From contig NC_049979.1 in assembly GCF_000003815.2 (NCBI RefSeq), positions 4,359,293 to 4,423,292 of the forward strand: a stretch of 64,000 nucleotides of DNA, in the 5' to 3' direction. Source of the stretch: Branchiostoma floridae (Eukaryota > Chordata > Leptocardii > Amphioxiformes > Branchiostomatidae). Position numbers and translations under genes: made by a program. Below the pieces are notes generated by a model that was not told the origin of the DNA, did not search any database, and saw only the letters and a program-made list of their open reading frames with translations. Below, piece after piece: positions 26,128 through 36,352 of this stretch. How positions within the stretch are numbered: the stretch's first letter is position 1; every line of letters begins with the position of its first letter.

Positions 26128-26291
26128 TCACAGGGCGGCAAGTCCAAAGTTGCACCTGGCTACATTCATGCTGGGTCCAGGTGCCCAGCTGTCCTCCACG
26201 GGGTCGTACTGCAGCACCTGTTGCAGGTACGATGACCCTGAGTGACCCCCTGCTACGTACAGGTGGCCGTTCAGTACTGCAACACCAAGTC
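26128..26291 (-). CDS. KLHL28: KLHL28 terminal coding exon (Kelch blade 6, stop)
   Basis: The acceptor gtccccag precedes GACTTGG, and the split glycine codon (G|GA) joins exon 4. It encodes the last blade (LYVAGGHSGSSYL) and the ending RCNFGLAAL, then TGA at 26130-26128. Confidence 0.92.
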
Positions 26292-29200
26292 CTGGGGACA
26301 GGAACAAATCATCATCATTATCATTTGTCATCCTCACGATGATGTGGAACAAGTGAAGTTTGACTTCCAGTAAAGTCTGCCATTCATCGCTGCGAGGAGT
26401 TCCGGACCGTCCAGTCCAGCTTCTAACTCAATAAGCTTCTTCAAAGTTAGCCTTGGGTGACCAACACATTTCTTACAGAAAACAGGCGTCCAGAACAAGA
26501 GTTTTCTGGCTGGCTCAAACAGGAACAAAAAGGTTTCCCATTCACCCCCAGAGTGTGCAAAAATATGCATATAACGAATTCTTGCATTCGACAAATGTCA
26601 GAAATCAACATACAGCTCAGTGTGACATCTGTGAGTACTTGACTAGTAAAACTTATATAGTTGTCTCGTGTTACTGGCCACACTGCTTACCTGTACTGGG
26701 TGTCTCCATGGGTGTGCAGGAGGCCCACTGGTCACTGTACGGGTCATACCTCTCGATGGTGTTGAGGTGCTGCATGCCGTTGTGTCCCCCCACCACAAAC
26801 AGATACCCGTGTGTCACGCCCACGCCGAAGTTGATCCTCTTGTCGGCCATGGGTGCCACAAACTCCCAGCTGTCTTCAGTGGGGTTGTACCTTTCCACAC
26901 TACAAACATAACATTACATTATACAGCTGTCTTCAGTTGGGTTGTACCTTTCCACAATACAAACATAACATTACATTATATCAGCTGTCTTCAGTTGGGT
27001 TGTACCTTTCCACACTACAAACATAACATTACATTATATCAGCTGTCTTCAGTAGGGTTGTACCTCTCCACACTACAAACATAACATTACATTATATCAG
27101 CTGTCTTCAGTTGGGTTGTACGTACCTCTCCACACTACAAACATAACATTACATTATATCAGCTGTCTTCAGTAGGGTTGTACCTCTCCACACTACAAAC
27201 ATAACATTACATTATATCAGCTGTCTTCAGTAGGGTTGTACCTCTCCACACTACAAACATAACATTACATTATATCAGCTGTCTTCAGTAGGGTTGTACC
27301 TCTCCACACTACAAACATAACATTACATTATATCAGCTGTCTTCAGTAGGGTTGTACCTCTCCATACTACAAACATAACATAACATTATATCAGCTGTCT
27401 TCAGTAGGGTTGTACCTCTCCACACTACAAACATAACATTACATTATATCAGCTGTCTTCAGTAGGGTTGTACCTCTCCACACTACAAACATAACATTAC
27501 ATTATATCAGCTGTCTTCAGTAGGGTTGTACCTCTCCACACTACAAACATAACATTACATTATATCAGCTGTCTTCAGTAGGGTTGTACCTCTCCACACT
27601 ACAAACATAACATAACATTATATCAGCTGTCTTCAGTAGGGTTGTACCTCTCCACACTACAAACATAACATTACATTATAACAGCTGTCTTCAGTAGGGC
27701 TGTACCTCTCCACACTACAAACATTACATCACATTACATCAGAAAATTCCTAGTACACATCCAAATGTTCTTTTCCTGGCCAGCACTTCAGCTGAGTTTC
27801 TTCCACCCAATGTTAATGTTAATCGAGGTTAACAGACAGTTAAGTCATTGTAGCATAACCATCATATATACATGGGTTTTGACTGTAGAAATTCCTACTA
27901 GTAAATAAGTAAATGAAATACAACTTTAGTAGCATATTGAGCCATACTGGCCAAATACAAAGACAGGGCAACTTGAGTGTGCCTAAAAATACATCATGCC
28001 TGGGTGTAACCATTGATGAATCACCAGGTATAGAATCCAAGCCCAATAGCTGTCAATGTTTGTTTACACTGCTACTCCTGGTTGCATTCATTGACCCAGA
28101 TCCTACCTGCCACACTTTCAATGGATTGTGATGAAAAGCAAAAGTCCAAAACATCTTTTCACTGATCAGGACTACAACTTGCATGTTTGCAAAATTTATG
28201 CCGAGTAAAACCAGGTAAGGCCTGGGAAAAAAATGTGGTGTTTCCTGTTTCAGTCCAGAAAAAATTAGGGTCGTAGGAAGGGATTATCTTTTTGTTCTTG
28301 TAATTTTTCAGGCTGGCCAAAATTCTAGTGATACATACATGTATACAATAGAGTTGAACAAAGTAAATCGAAATGCACGAGGACACTTGTCTTTTAATGT
28401 CAAACTTTTATTCTGTGCATGGTGGATAGTTATACATTTATCCTTCAATAGACAGGACAAGCAGTGTTTTTACTTCAATGGGAAGCAGGCTGAATAAAAA
28501 TTCTAACTGGAAGCTATGTGACTCCACTGCCCACCCACCAAAAAAAAGTCTGGGGTTGGCAGGTTTTTCTAGGGTAGGTAGGGAAACAGGAAACACAAAA
28601 TTTTTTTCCTGGGCCTAAGTATGCAGTCCTCACCTGTCCAGATGTGTGGGCCCGTACCCTCCGATGGCGAAGATTGCTCCGTTAGCAGCAGCTGCAGCAA
28701 AACAGCTCCGTGGCTTCAGCATGTGCGACATCTCCTCCCAACTGTTTGTCCGCGGGCTGTACCGTTCTACCGTGCTGAGGTACCGCTCGCCGTTGTACCC
28801 CCCGAGTGCATAGATGTACCCCCCATGCACGGTGACCGTGAGGGAGCTGCGGCAGTGGTTCATGGGTGCTATGGACGTCCAGCTGTTGGTGGTGGGGTCC
28901 CAGCACGACACGGAGTTGGAGTGGATGTGGTGCGTCTCCCCGTTCTGTGGAATGCAGGTGATCCCGCCGAACACGAACAGCCTGTTGTCTGCGACCGCCG
29001 TGGCACAGTTGTATCGCTGGTGGTTGAGAGGCGACACCTCGGTCCACGTGTTGCTCTCGGGAAAGTACACCTCGACACTGGTGAGAGAGAAAGGTCCCAT
29101 TCAGTAACAGGTTTCAATGTTGTCAGCAACTTCATGTGACTTTTCTTGCACATACTTCTTTAGCTGATTGATATAACAGGTGACAGTATGCTAGTATTGA

Positions 29201-32190
29201 AGGCAAAGTATCACTCAAAGACATTTTGACTTGACAAAGAAATGATACAATATGCAAAATAATACACCTCTACATTGTACCTTCATTTCATGGTCTTTGG
29301 TTTATTATGTTACTACTAATTTGTAGGAACAATTACGACTCATTATTCAAATGAAATCTATTTTTGTCGCAAAGATATTTTAGACTTCCTTTCCAAGTGG
29401 CACCATAGCAACATATATTTATCCACTTCTGAAATGTTAGTTCTTTGATACACAATTTGTCCTTTCATTCCCATTATCCAAAATGGTAAAAGATGAAAGA
29501 GTCTAGTGAATCTGTGTTTCATCACCCCTCTGGTCTTACCACATCGGTCCCTCATACATGCCCCTGGAGGAAGCCTGAACAGGTGGTTATGGCAGGGATG
29601 TGTGATCCCACAGGCCTACAGGGACTACAACAGGCAGAAACATGCAGATGGCATGACACCTATTTCAATATCTTTGTGGTCACAGATCATTAACACAAGG
29701 GGCGTACAGTCAAACCTGTATTAGGGGCCACCTCTACAGAGGGGCCACCTGTCCATAATGGCCACTTTTTGTCGGTCCCTTGGGTATTTTATCTACAAGT
29801 TACCACCTCTATACAGAGGCCACCTGTCTATAGTGGCCAAATTTGTCCGGTCCCTTGACTGGCCCCTATAGACAGGTTTGACTGTACTAGTACCTGTGTG
29901 TAGTATAGAATGTAGCTAGAAACTGTCTGTAAAAGCATGGCTTTACATCGGCTTAGCACTGATTATACTCATTCCATGCCAAACACAAGTGGCTCTAAGA
30001 TTAACAGTTCGGGGTAGGGGTGGGTACCGGTACAGAAAATTCAGGTCCAGGTCCAGTTCAGGTCCAAAGGATCAGGTCCAGGTCCGGACCTGAACCTGGA
30101 CCTGATGCAGTATGACTCATACTAATGGTCCATTTCACTACAAAGAAATCTGTTTGGTGGAGTATTAGACTTACTCTGGCGTTTTAAAATCATACAACGC
30201 TAACTGCACCTGTACGATTGGCTGTGAAACTTGGTAGAAATTACTATAAACTTTACTCTATTTCACTCTTGTTATTTTCTTCCACCTGCAAGCCCCAAAA
30301 CGTGTGAATGCCTGATAAAATAATCTGTTGATTTTCTAATCGGTCCAACATCCGGTCCACCTAATTTTTTCAGGTCCGGTTTTTATGGACCGGTCCAATA
30401 AGAAAAATCGGGTTTGTACCAGTGCGCTGTACCGATACCCAGCCCTAGTCTGGGGACCATGTTCAATGTAAATCTAATCTTTAGTATGCCCTTATTGACT
30501 GTATGAGATGTGTGACCCAAGGACATTCAAGCTAATAGTAATACAGCAGAGGAAAAAGAACATTCTGGGGCTTGAAACCTAGCACAGTCATTGTTCCAAT
30601 TTTCAGTTACAATGTTTTTAATTGACTGTAAGAACTGAAATTCAATTGTCATTTGCTTTGTCAAATGCCTGCAAAGCTGAGATGTATTATGGCAAAAGGG
30701 TTTAAAGTTATTAGTTGATCAATTAAGATTCACACTGCTGAATGTGTATGCTACAAGTTTTCCCCATCTGCACAAGCGCAGAATCACAAGCCCAGAATCT
30801 TATTCCACTGGCTACTAGAACTCACCTGTTTAATGTGGCAAAAAGCCCATTCTTCCCCCCCACAGCACACAGGACTTTAGGCGGACACCTTGGTCGTGCA
30901 GTGGTCTGCTGTTCTGTATCATCATCATCCAGCGAGCGCAGCCGGAGCTCGGGAACCAGGTGATACTTCAGGGCATCGTTCAGCAGGTGTTGTGCGGTGG
31001 GGTCCTCTCGCACCAGCGGGTTGGCTTCGTAGCAGCGGGTTAGGAACTTGACGGGTAGCAGCGGGAGACGAATGCACCTCAGCAGTTTGGACAGGTAGCA
31101 CCGGCGGTTTGCATAGTCAAAGTAGATCCACCTTTCCACAGCCTCAAACACCGACTCCTCTGACACGACATTCAGGTTGTCGTTGGACAAAAGGTCCAGA
31201 ATCTCGGACGCAGTCAGCAGGAAGAACTCCTCTGACTTGGACACATCTTCAAAGTGTCTGCAGATGTAGTTATAGGCCTGAGTATACAGCTTGAAGCAGG
31301 CGTGCAGCTGGGCAAAACGGGCCACGCCGATGCAGTTGTGTGGGTGGAGCGCAGACTGCAGAAAATCACAGCACTGCCTGATGACCTGTTCTATCTGGAA
31401 CAGACTGGCCGCGGGCAGCAGCATCTGCACGTTGGCGTCCGTCACGGCCACTGTGCCCGTGTAGGCAAAGTCAATCAGCAGCATCATAGCAGTTTCATCA
31501 ATACAGTGGAACTCCACTTCATCCTGGTCGCGTTCACACAGGTTCCCGGTGAACATGGCCTTGAAATAGGGAGAGCAGCTCGCAAGGACGACCCTGTGGG
31601 CAGATCAAATAAACCAAACATCCCTAAAATATACCTATTAAGTATCATATATACACAATGTCACATATACTTAGTACTACACATACATACACGTGTATGT
31701 GCATGTTATCTTCATGTGCAATTACATTATCATGTCTGGCTTCCTCTGATGGGGAGATTAACATCATTGCGGCAAACTTTCCTGTTACTTGTTTAGGGTG
31801 ATTTGCTATGACAGTTCTGGGCATGAGCCCATACATATTGCAATGATAAACATGAAATTGACACCAGCAAAATTATAATTGAGTCCAACTCAACAAACAA
31901 GGTAAATCAGTGAGACTTCCATTAGCCAGTCTTACCACTGACTGGGATAAATAAACTACGATAACACCGAATTCAGTTTATGGCTTGACATTATTTATAA
32001 TCTGAAAGCTATCATAATTTGTTTCGGGCATTGGAAAGCTGGATGTTTACCTGTGAACATGGAACTTCCTCTCGCCCACCCTCAGCACCACATCGCACAA
32101 CTCTTGCCGCTGTCGCAGCTCGTTCAGTCCGTGCAGGAGCTGTTCGGAGTATGTGGACGTCCCCACGGTTCCTCCTGACAAGCTGTCCAT
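26128..32190 (-). CDS. KLHL28: KLHL28, BTB-BACK-Kelch protein, complete, 5 coding exons
   Basis: Coding exons on the minus strand are 32190-32051, 31593-30826, 29077-28634, 26899-26691 and 26291-26128. All junctions are GT-AG; splice phases are 2,2,2,1. The joined length is 1725 nt, or 574 residues plus TGA, against about 571 for human KLHL28. BTB lies at about residues 20-125 (core HRVVLASCSPYFKAMF), BACK at about 130-240, and six Kelch blades fill the C-terminal half, each with a GG pair and a Y/W pair. The KLHL28-type ending RCNFGLAAL is present. Family knowledge: BTB-BACK proteins bind CUL3 while the Kelch propeller recruits substrates; KLHL28 substrates are poorly defined. The start is the first in-frame ATG (MDSLSGG). 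An open stretch upstream of it lacks an ATG and may be 5' UTR. The gene stands head to head with TOGARAM1, as in vertebrates. No break is seen. Confidence 0.93.
26691..26899 (-). CDS. KLHL28: KLHL28 coding exon 4 (Kelch blades 4-5)
   Basis: The acceptor gtttgtag precedes TGTGGAAAGG, reading SVERYNPTEDSWEFVAPM. The exon ends METPSTG with donor G|gtaagc. Its acceptor and first 31 or so bases are the founder unit of the neighbouring 58-bp tandem array. Confidence 0.92.
26868..27741. repeat. 58-bp tandem array, 15 copies, carrying the KLHL28 exon 4 acceptor
   Basis: Copies begin at 26868, 26925, 26983, 27041, 27099, 27161, 27219, 27277, 27335, 27393, 27451, 27509, 27567, 27625 and 27683. The period is 58 bp, except one step of 57 and one of 62. 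The first copy overlaps exon 4. On the minus strand each unit holds the 3' splice site gtttgtag and the first 30 or so exon bases. Copies near the exon read GAAAGG and distal ones GAGAGG, so the array expanded from a variant unit. Confidence 0.95.
28216..28618. mobile_element. MITE in KLHL28 intron 3
   Basis: Inverted ends of about 33 bp (aggcctgggaaaaaaatgtg) are visible. The interior matches 57210-57608 in reverse orientation. It ends 16 bp before the exon 3 donor side at 28634. Confidence 0.8.
28634..29077 (-). CDS. KLHL28: KLHL28 coding exon 3 (Kelch blades 1-4 in part)
   Basis: The acceptor ctcaccag precedes TGTCGAGG, giving the Kelch motif SVEVYFPESNTW. The exon carries three complete blade motifs and ends GGYGPTHLD with donor AG|gtgagg. 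Blade 2 has the long loop between FVFGGI and SVSCWDP that is also seen in vertebrate KLHL28. A long antisense frame across this exon is a shadow of its codon bias. Confidence 0.93.
29705..29886. mobile_element. short MITE in KLHL28 intron 2
   Basis: The ends tacagtcaaacctgt and acaggtttgactgta are inverted repeats. The interior repeats ggccacctgt and tagtggcca. Confidence 0.75.
30013..30448. mobile_element. MITE-like element in KLHL28 intron 2
   Basis: The ends gtaggggtgggtaccggtac and, on the other strand, ctagggctgggtatcggtac pair. The interior has clustered aggtccaggtcc and ggtccgg motifs. Confidence 0.65.
30826..31593 (-). CDS. KLHL28: KLHL28 coding exon 2 (rest of BTB, BACK, first Kelch strand)
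   Basis: The acceptor cccacag precedes GGTCGTCC, which restores the R-VVLASCSPYF motif across the junction. The 768-nt exon holds most of the BTB fold, the whole BACK domain (CIRLPLLPVKFLTRCYEAN is visible near its end) and the PKVLCAVGGKNGLFATLN opening of the propeller. The donor is AG|gtgagt. Confidence 0.93.
32051..32190 (-). CDS. KLHL28: KLHL28 coding exon 1 (BTB start)
   Basis: This exon encodes the first 46 residues plus two bases, ending FHVH and AG|gtaaac. The motif SEQLLHGLNELRQRQELCD is the typical N-terminal helix and first strand of this subfamily. A candidate acceptor (ccgcag) at 32306-32307 would make 32191-32305 an untranslated leader; the same frame has a TAA just beyond it. 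Confidence 0.9.
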
Positions 32191-32507
32191 CTTCGCGTGA
32201 ACTAACAAATCTGCACAGCGCCCCGGAATGTTCTCCGACAGCCAGGCGGTTGATCCTGTGTGAGCCAACTTCAGACGGCCATATCGCACAAAGTGATCTA
32301 TGGATCTGCGGAATTGTGAACGTTACAATATGCCGATTTATGAACCTGGCATTTAGATTAACCTATACATAACCTAACGTCTGCTAATTCCCTACCAAGA
32401 AAATGTCACAAACCTTCCCAGAGACTAAAAGATTCAGTACAAAACATGCAGGACCAGCTGGTAGCAAACTGTTTTGGAACGATCACGGCCCACTCATCGC
32501 CACCTCA

Positions 32508-32519
32508 CGCGCATGCGCA
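32508..32519. promoter_or_regulatory. NRF1-type binding palindrome
   Basis: CGCGCATGCGCA matches the NRF1 consensus YGCGCAYGCGCR at every position. It lies 318 bp upstream of the KLHL28 start codon. NRF1 sites are common in housekeeping and bidirectional animal promoters; binding here is inferred. Confidence 0.55.
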
Positions 32520-32799
32520 CGCAAGCCACCCTAGGAAAGGGATTGTGGGATGGTTGCTAATGTTATTTCCCATCATCCCGCCCGTGTCCGTGTTTCTAGC
32601 TCGTTGATAAAAAGCTCCTTGGTTGTTGTGATTTCAATTCTGGGTGCATAAGTCAGTATCTGGTCAATAAAATTTTATGGACCTTTTGCGTACAAATGTC
32701 ATTTACATCCGGGATATTGCTTGCAAGCTAGATATCCACGACCCCCTATCTCCTTCCAAAATATGCATATAAAGATGTTGACATTACACATTATCAGCA

Positions 32800-32978
32800 T
32801 AATCTTCAAGCAGATCCTACGGTAGCATAAGATACATGTAGTATCAAAAGCTGGCAGAGGAGTGAGGCTGGCTTCGAAGTGTGTTTTCCTACATGGCAAA
32901 TGGACACCTCTTCGCTGACTACACTCTTTGGCCAGTTTGTTACTATCTTATGCCATCGTAGGATCTGCTTGGAGATTA
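32800..32978. mobile_element. MULE-like MITE in the divergent promoter region
   Basis: The termini taatcttcaagcagatccta and its complement belong to the same CAAGCAGA family as 2744-2926 and 20954-21111. A clear target duplication is not visible. Confidence 0.7.
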
Positions 32979-33161
32979 CACCCAGCAAGGATATGCTACT
33001 AACGTTATCTTTTGCCGGGATCTTCTTCTTCCAGGTCACATGGTATTATTAAATGTTAAACACGTTAATAGCAATAATGGTAACGTTAATACGTAGGTTA
33101 ATGGAAGTTTGTTCGTTGAAGTAATGGTAAATGGTAAAATGGTTAATGCAATCAAAGGCAA

Positions 33162-33216
33162 GGAATAACTTAGGATGGTGTATATTCCAGGGATATACAC
33201 CATCCTAAGTTACTCC
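33162..33216. repeat. 24-bp inverted repeat upstream of TOGARAM1
   Basis: Arms 33162-33185 and 33193-33216 pair at 23 of 24 positions around a 7-nt loop (tccaggg). The arm core is taggatggtgtatat. Confidence 0.85.
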
Positions 33217-33580
33217 TAACCTAGCTGTGTACCACTCATTAAAGTTTAAACCATTCCAAACTAGCAAAATAATTTTGGGCGTGAAATGAAGGAAGGACAG
33301 ATCCCTCAGTATTCATTGATCCAGCGCAATGCATCTTTGACAGCCACAGATTAACTTTGAATCTTTGAAATGCATAATGCAGTATTCGAATCAACCAATG
33401 AAGTTTCATCCTGGAATATACCACAGTAGTTAATATACTTTCCAGCTCCTTGTATTTGTGCGTGCTGTTGTAATACTTACTTAGTCCGCTAGAATTAAAC
33501 TTATCAACGAACAATTTGAGCAGTTATGGGGTCTTGTATGACCCGGTCTTACCTCATTGGATATTCATGAAGGCGATGTC

Positions 33581-33590
33581 GCCATCTTGG
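33581..33590 (-). promoter_or_regulatory. YY1-like site
   Basis: The minus strand reads CCAAGATGGC followed by GACATC, close to the YY1 core AAGATGGC. Such sites often sit just downstream of animal transcription starts. Its relation to a TOGARAM1 start site is a guess. Confidence 0.3.
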
Positions 33591-33746
33591 TAATCAACTT
33601 TTCATGTTTCTCCGTGCATCGAGAGACTTCGTGCTTCCAGAGGCCAAATTAGACATCGATGGTCAACAAACGGGTGGTCATCGGGTGCCAGATGCAGCTA
33701 TCTCCGTAGACGGGTCAAAAATAGATCAACACTTTGGACTGCAAGG

Positions 33747-33812
33747 GATCTGACAGGTGGTGTTGAAGGCGGACCGCGGTTTGACGGCTGGTACGGTTGC
33801 CAAGTTTTCTGT
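33747..33812 (+). repeat. decayed duplicate of the TOGARAM1 start-codon region
   Basis: This stretch aligns with 34314-34385, from gatctg through the first nine codons. The copy reads ACG where the gene has ATG, and then AGTVAKF with four silent third-position changes, followed by an in-frame TGA at 33826-33828. It is non-coding as it stands. Confidence 0.6.
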
Positions 33813-34230
33813 ACACAACATACATGATTGAAGAGTTATGAGTGGCAGGCCGCACGATCTTCAGGTTTAGAGGGTAGAGAGAGTTTACAGAGTCGATCGA
33901 GCGAATTCCAAGGATTGCTGTCTAATATGCAGTTTAGTTCTAATCATCGTAAAAGATTTTTGGTGGGATGGGAGGTCATCGGTTGTTAGGCCATCACCAC
34001 GGACCTAATGACACCATTCATGCCCTGGGGCGAAGCTTTACTTAGAAAGTAGCAACAAATCTGCGACCTATTTAGGGACTTAACGAGCGATTACTCACAT
34101 TGCTCGACAAGGAAATGTACCAACAATTTTTTTGGTGTGTTTTGGTAAAAAAATTTAACTACATTACGACTAGATTTGAAGGTGAAACTCTAACGTAAAT
34201 ACTAAACTATGGCTGCTTCCACTCATTTTT

Positions 34231-34233
34231 CAG
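34231..34233 (+). other. candidate 5' UTR splice acceptor for TOGARAM1
   Basis: A branch-like tactaaac at 34200-34207 is followed by a pyrimidine stretch and cag at 34231-34233, 118 bp before the start codon. This suggests a noncoding first exon further upstream, possibly ending at acag|gtggtg near 33756. No transcript evidence is available. Confidence 0.4.
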
Positions 34234-34351
34234 GAAATTTCCAGGACAAATGTGAAAGTCTAATCCTCCAGGACCAAAAGATGTGACCATCACAGGTGGG
34301 CAGTACTACCTGTGATCTGCTCCTGGGTGATGTGGAGGGAAGCTCGTTTTG

Positions 34352-36352
34352 ATGGCTGGCACCGTCGCCAAGTTCGCTCCCTATGCTAACTTACACGATG
34401 AGTTTGTGGTGAGACAGACTAGCATGGAGGAGGAGGACCTTGTCCTCAACTTGTTGGATGATGAAAGTTTTGCAAAACGCACTCAGGCGCTCGACTACCT
34501 ACGTGTAGCGGTGCGCAAGAATGGAGGACGGCTGGTGTTCCACAACAGGCAGGGTCTGTTCAACGGTTTGGCCAACCTGCTACAGGACTCCAACTGGAAT
34601 GTCCGACACCAGTGTATACAGTTGATCTCTGAGATGATCCCAGGCTTCGGGCCAGGGCTGGATACTGGGATGGCGGCTGTCCTGCCAAATATTGTGTTTA
34701 ACATCGGCGACACAAAGGTGGCCATAAAGAAGTCTGCTATTCAGACTGTTCACCTCTACCTGAAGCATTCGTTGGACCGAAAACTCATTTTCAATGCACT
34801 GGTAAAACATGGGTTAGAGAATGAGGATCCGCGGATTGGAAGAGAAACTGTAGTGGCTCTCCCAATGATGCTGACACCGGAGTTTGCTAAGGAAGATTTG
34901 TTTCCATTGACGCTGGCCTTGGCCAGGAAGCTTCACAGTAGACCAGATGAAGACCCCAAGAAGATTCTTTACTCAATGGACAGAATACGGTCGTTAGTGG
35001 GAGACAACAAGTTTGAGATGTGGGTCTCCAAGTTCCCAACTAATCTTCAGGGGACCTACCACAATGCATATGACCCTGAACGTAATGGCTTTGACACACC
35101 AAAGCACGATTCCGTCAAGTCTGCCAAGTACGAGTCTCCCAGCAGGGAGAGTAGAGAAGTGGACTTGAATTCCAGCGGACATTTCAAGGACTTTCCCAAC
35201 AGATACCAGGTAACCTCCACACGTGAGACAAACCATGCGAGACCAATGGTTGCACATAGATTGGTATCTCATGATGATGGGCCATATGAATTTGGCATCA
35301 TTCCTTCTCATGTCATGCAACAGTTGGTCGACCAGGAGGATTGGCGCATTCGGGCACAGGGAATCGAACAGTTGAAGAACATTATGGCCAGTCTAAGAGA
35401 CGCTACTCCCTTGTTACCTCAGCTGCTGCCCTTTATCAGCTTTCTCTGTAACTTGCTGGATGATGTCAACTTTAAAATCACCACTGTGACACTAGAAATA
35501 TTTGGGTTGTTGGTGGACAAGTTGAACCTTGGTGTAAAACCTTACTTAAAGCCCATTGTGTCAGCTTTGACGAAGCGGCTGGGCGACCTAAAATACGTGA
35601 TCAAGCAGGAAAACTTGCGGGTTCTGATGCAGCTCATGAATATCCTGAGCCCGAAGCCCATCCTCATGCATTTGTATGACGGCTTGGAGCACAAGAACTC
35701 TCGTGTCAGGGAGGAAACATTGAATGTCATCATTGCTTCCTTGTTGACTTTTCCAACCTATGAGTTCGACCTGGGTCATCTGTGTGAAATTATAGCCCCA
35801 ACATTAGCTGATGCCAAGCCAAGAGTTCGCCAGGCTGCGTTAGAGGCCTTCGCTGTTCTGGCCCAGTCCATGGGTCCAGGCCGGCTACAGCCGCTGGTGT
35901 CAGCGGTGGACAGTGTGGAGTTGGGAAAGGACGGGGACGGAGTCATGGCCGCCGTTCAGGCGCGGCTCGCGAGAAGACAGCTGCCCAGACTGGGCACGGA
36001 CGGGTTGGTGGAGTACGCCACACCCCCACCCGCCTCGGCACGGTCCCGCAGCAGTACCGGATCCTCTGCACAGGCCCACCAAGGGGCAGACACGGAGTGG
36101 ATCCTCAACGCGCCGGGGGCACAGGGGAGCAGTTCCAGCGCAAGAGACAGGCCGGAGTCGGAAGACTTCCTGTCTCGCTCCACACCTGGTCCCCTTCCCA
36201 CAGGTGGCATCGACGGGATCACGCCACAGCCGCGCCGCTACTTCAGCGCCGGGAGGGCTCGCAACAAACTTCCGTGGGAGGAGGGAAGAGGTGATAAAGA
36301 GGAGGAAGGAAACTTCCACAGCAGCCATCCCAGCAGTGCACCTGCCACTCAG
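34352..36352 (+). CDS. TOGARAM1: TOGARAM1 coding exon 1 (TOG1, TOG2, linker)
   Basis: This exon has 667 uninterrupted codons, MAGTVAKFAPY to PATQ, with donor CAG|gtgagc in phase 0. TOG2 begins near YEFGIIPSHVMQQLVDQEDW and ends near RRQLPRLGTDGLVEYA. The large single exon carrying both N-terminal TOG domains resembles the vertebrate gene. Reading on past the donor adds a hydrophobic tail and a stop at 36431, which I take as intron. Confidence 0.95.

Larger units (their letters stand above)
32191..34351. promoter_or_regulatory. divergent intergenic region between KLHL28 and TOGARAM1
   Basis: 2.16 kb separate the two start codons, which point away from each other. No gene of its own is seen. 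It holds an NRF1-type palindrome near the KLHL28 side, a MITE (32800-32978), a long hairpin (33162-33216), a YY1-like site, a decayed copy of the TOGARAM1 start region (33747-33812) and a good 3' splice site just upstream of the TOGARAM1 ATG. It may be one bidirectional promoter or two separate promoters; the sequence does not settle this. Confidence 0.6.

Noticed and set aside
26868-27741. CRISPR-like array
   Set aside because: Repeats are contiguous without unique spacers, in an animal intron.
28621-29139. 172-codon plus-strand frame over KLHL28 exon 3
   Set aside because: It is antisense to a well-supported exon and reflects its GC-rich codons.
32191-32289. Upstream in-frame extension of KLHL28
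   Set aside because: The longer frame begins with GTG, not ATG, and a TAA lies just beyond; the first ATG at 32190 gives the family-typical length.
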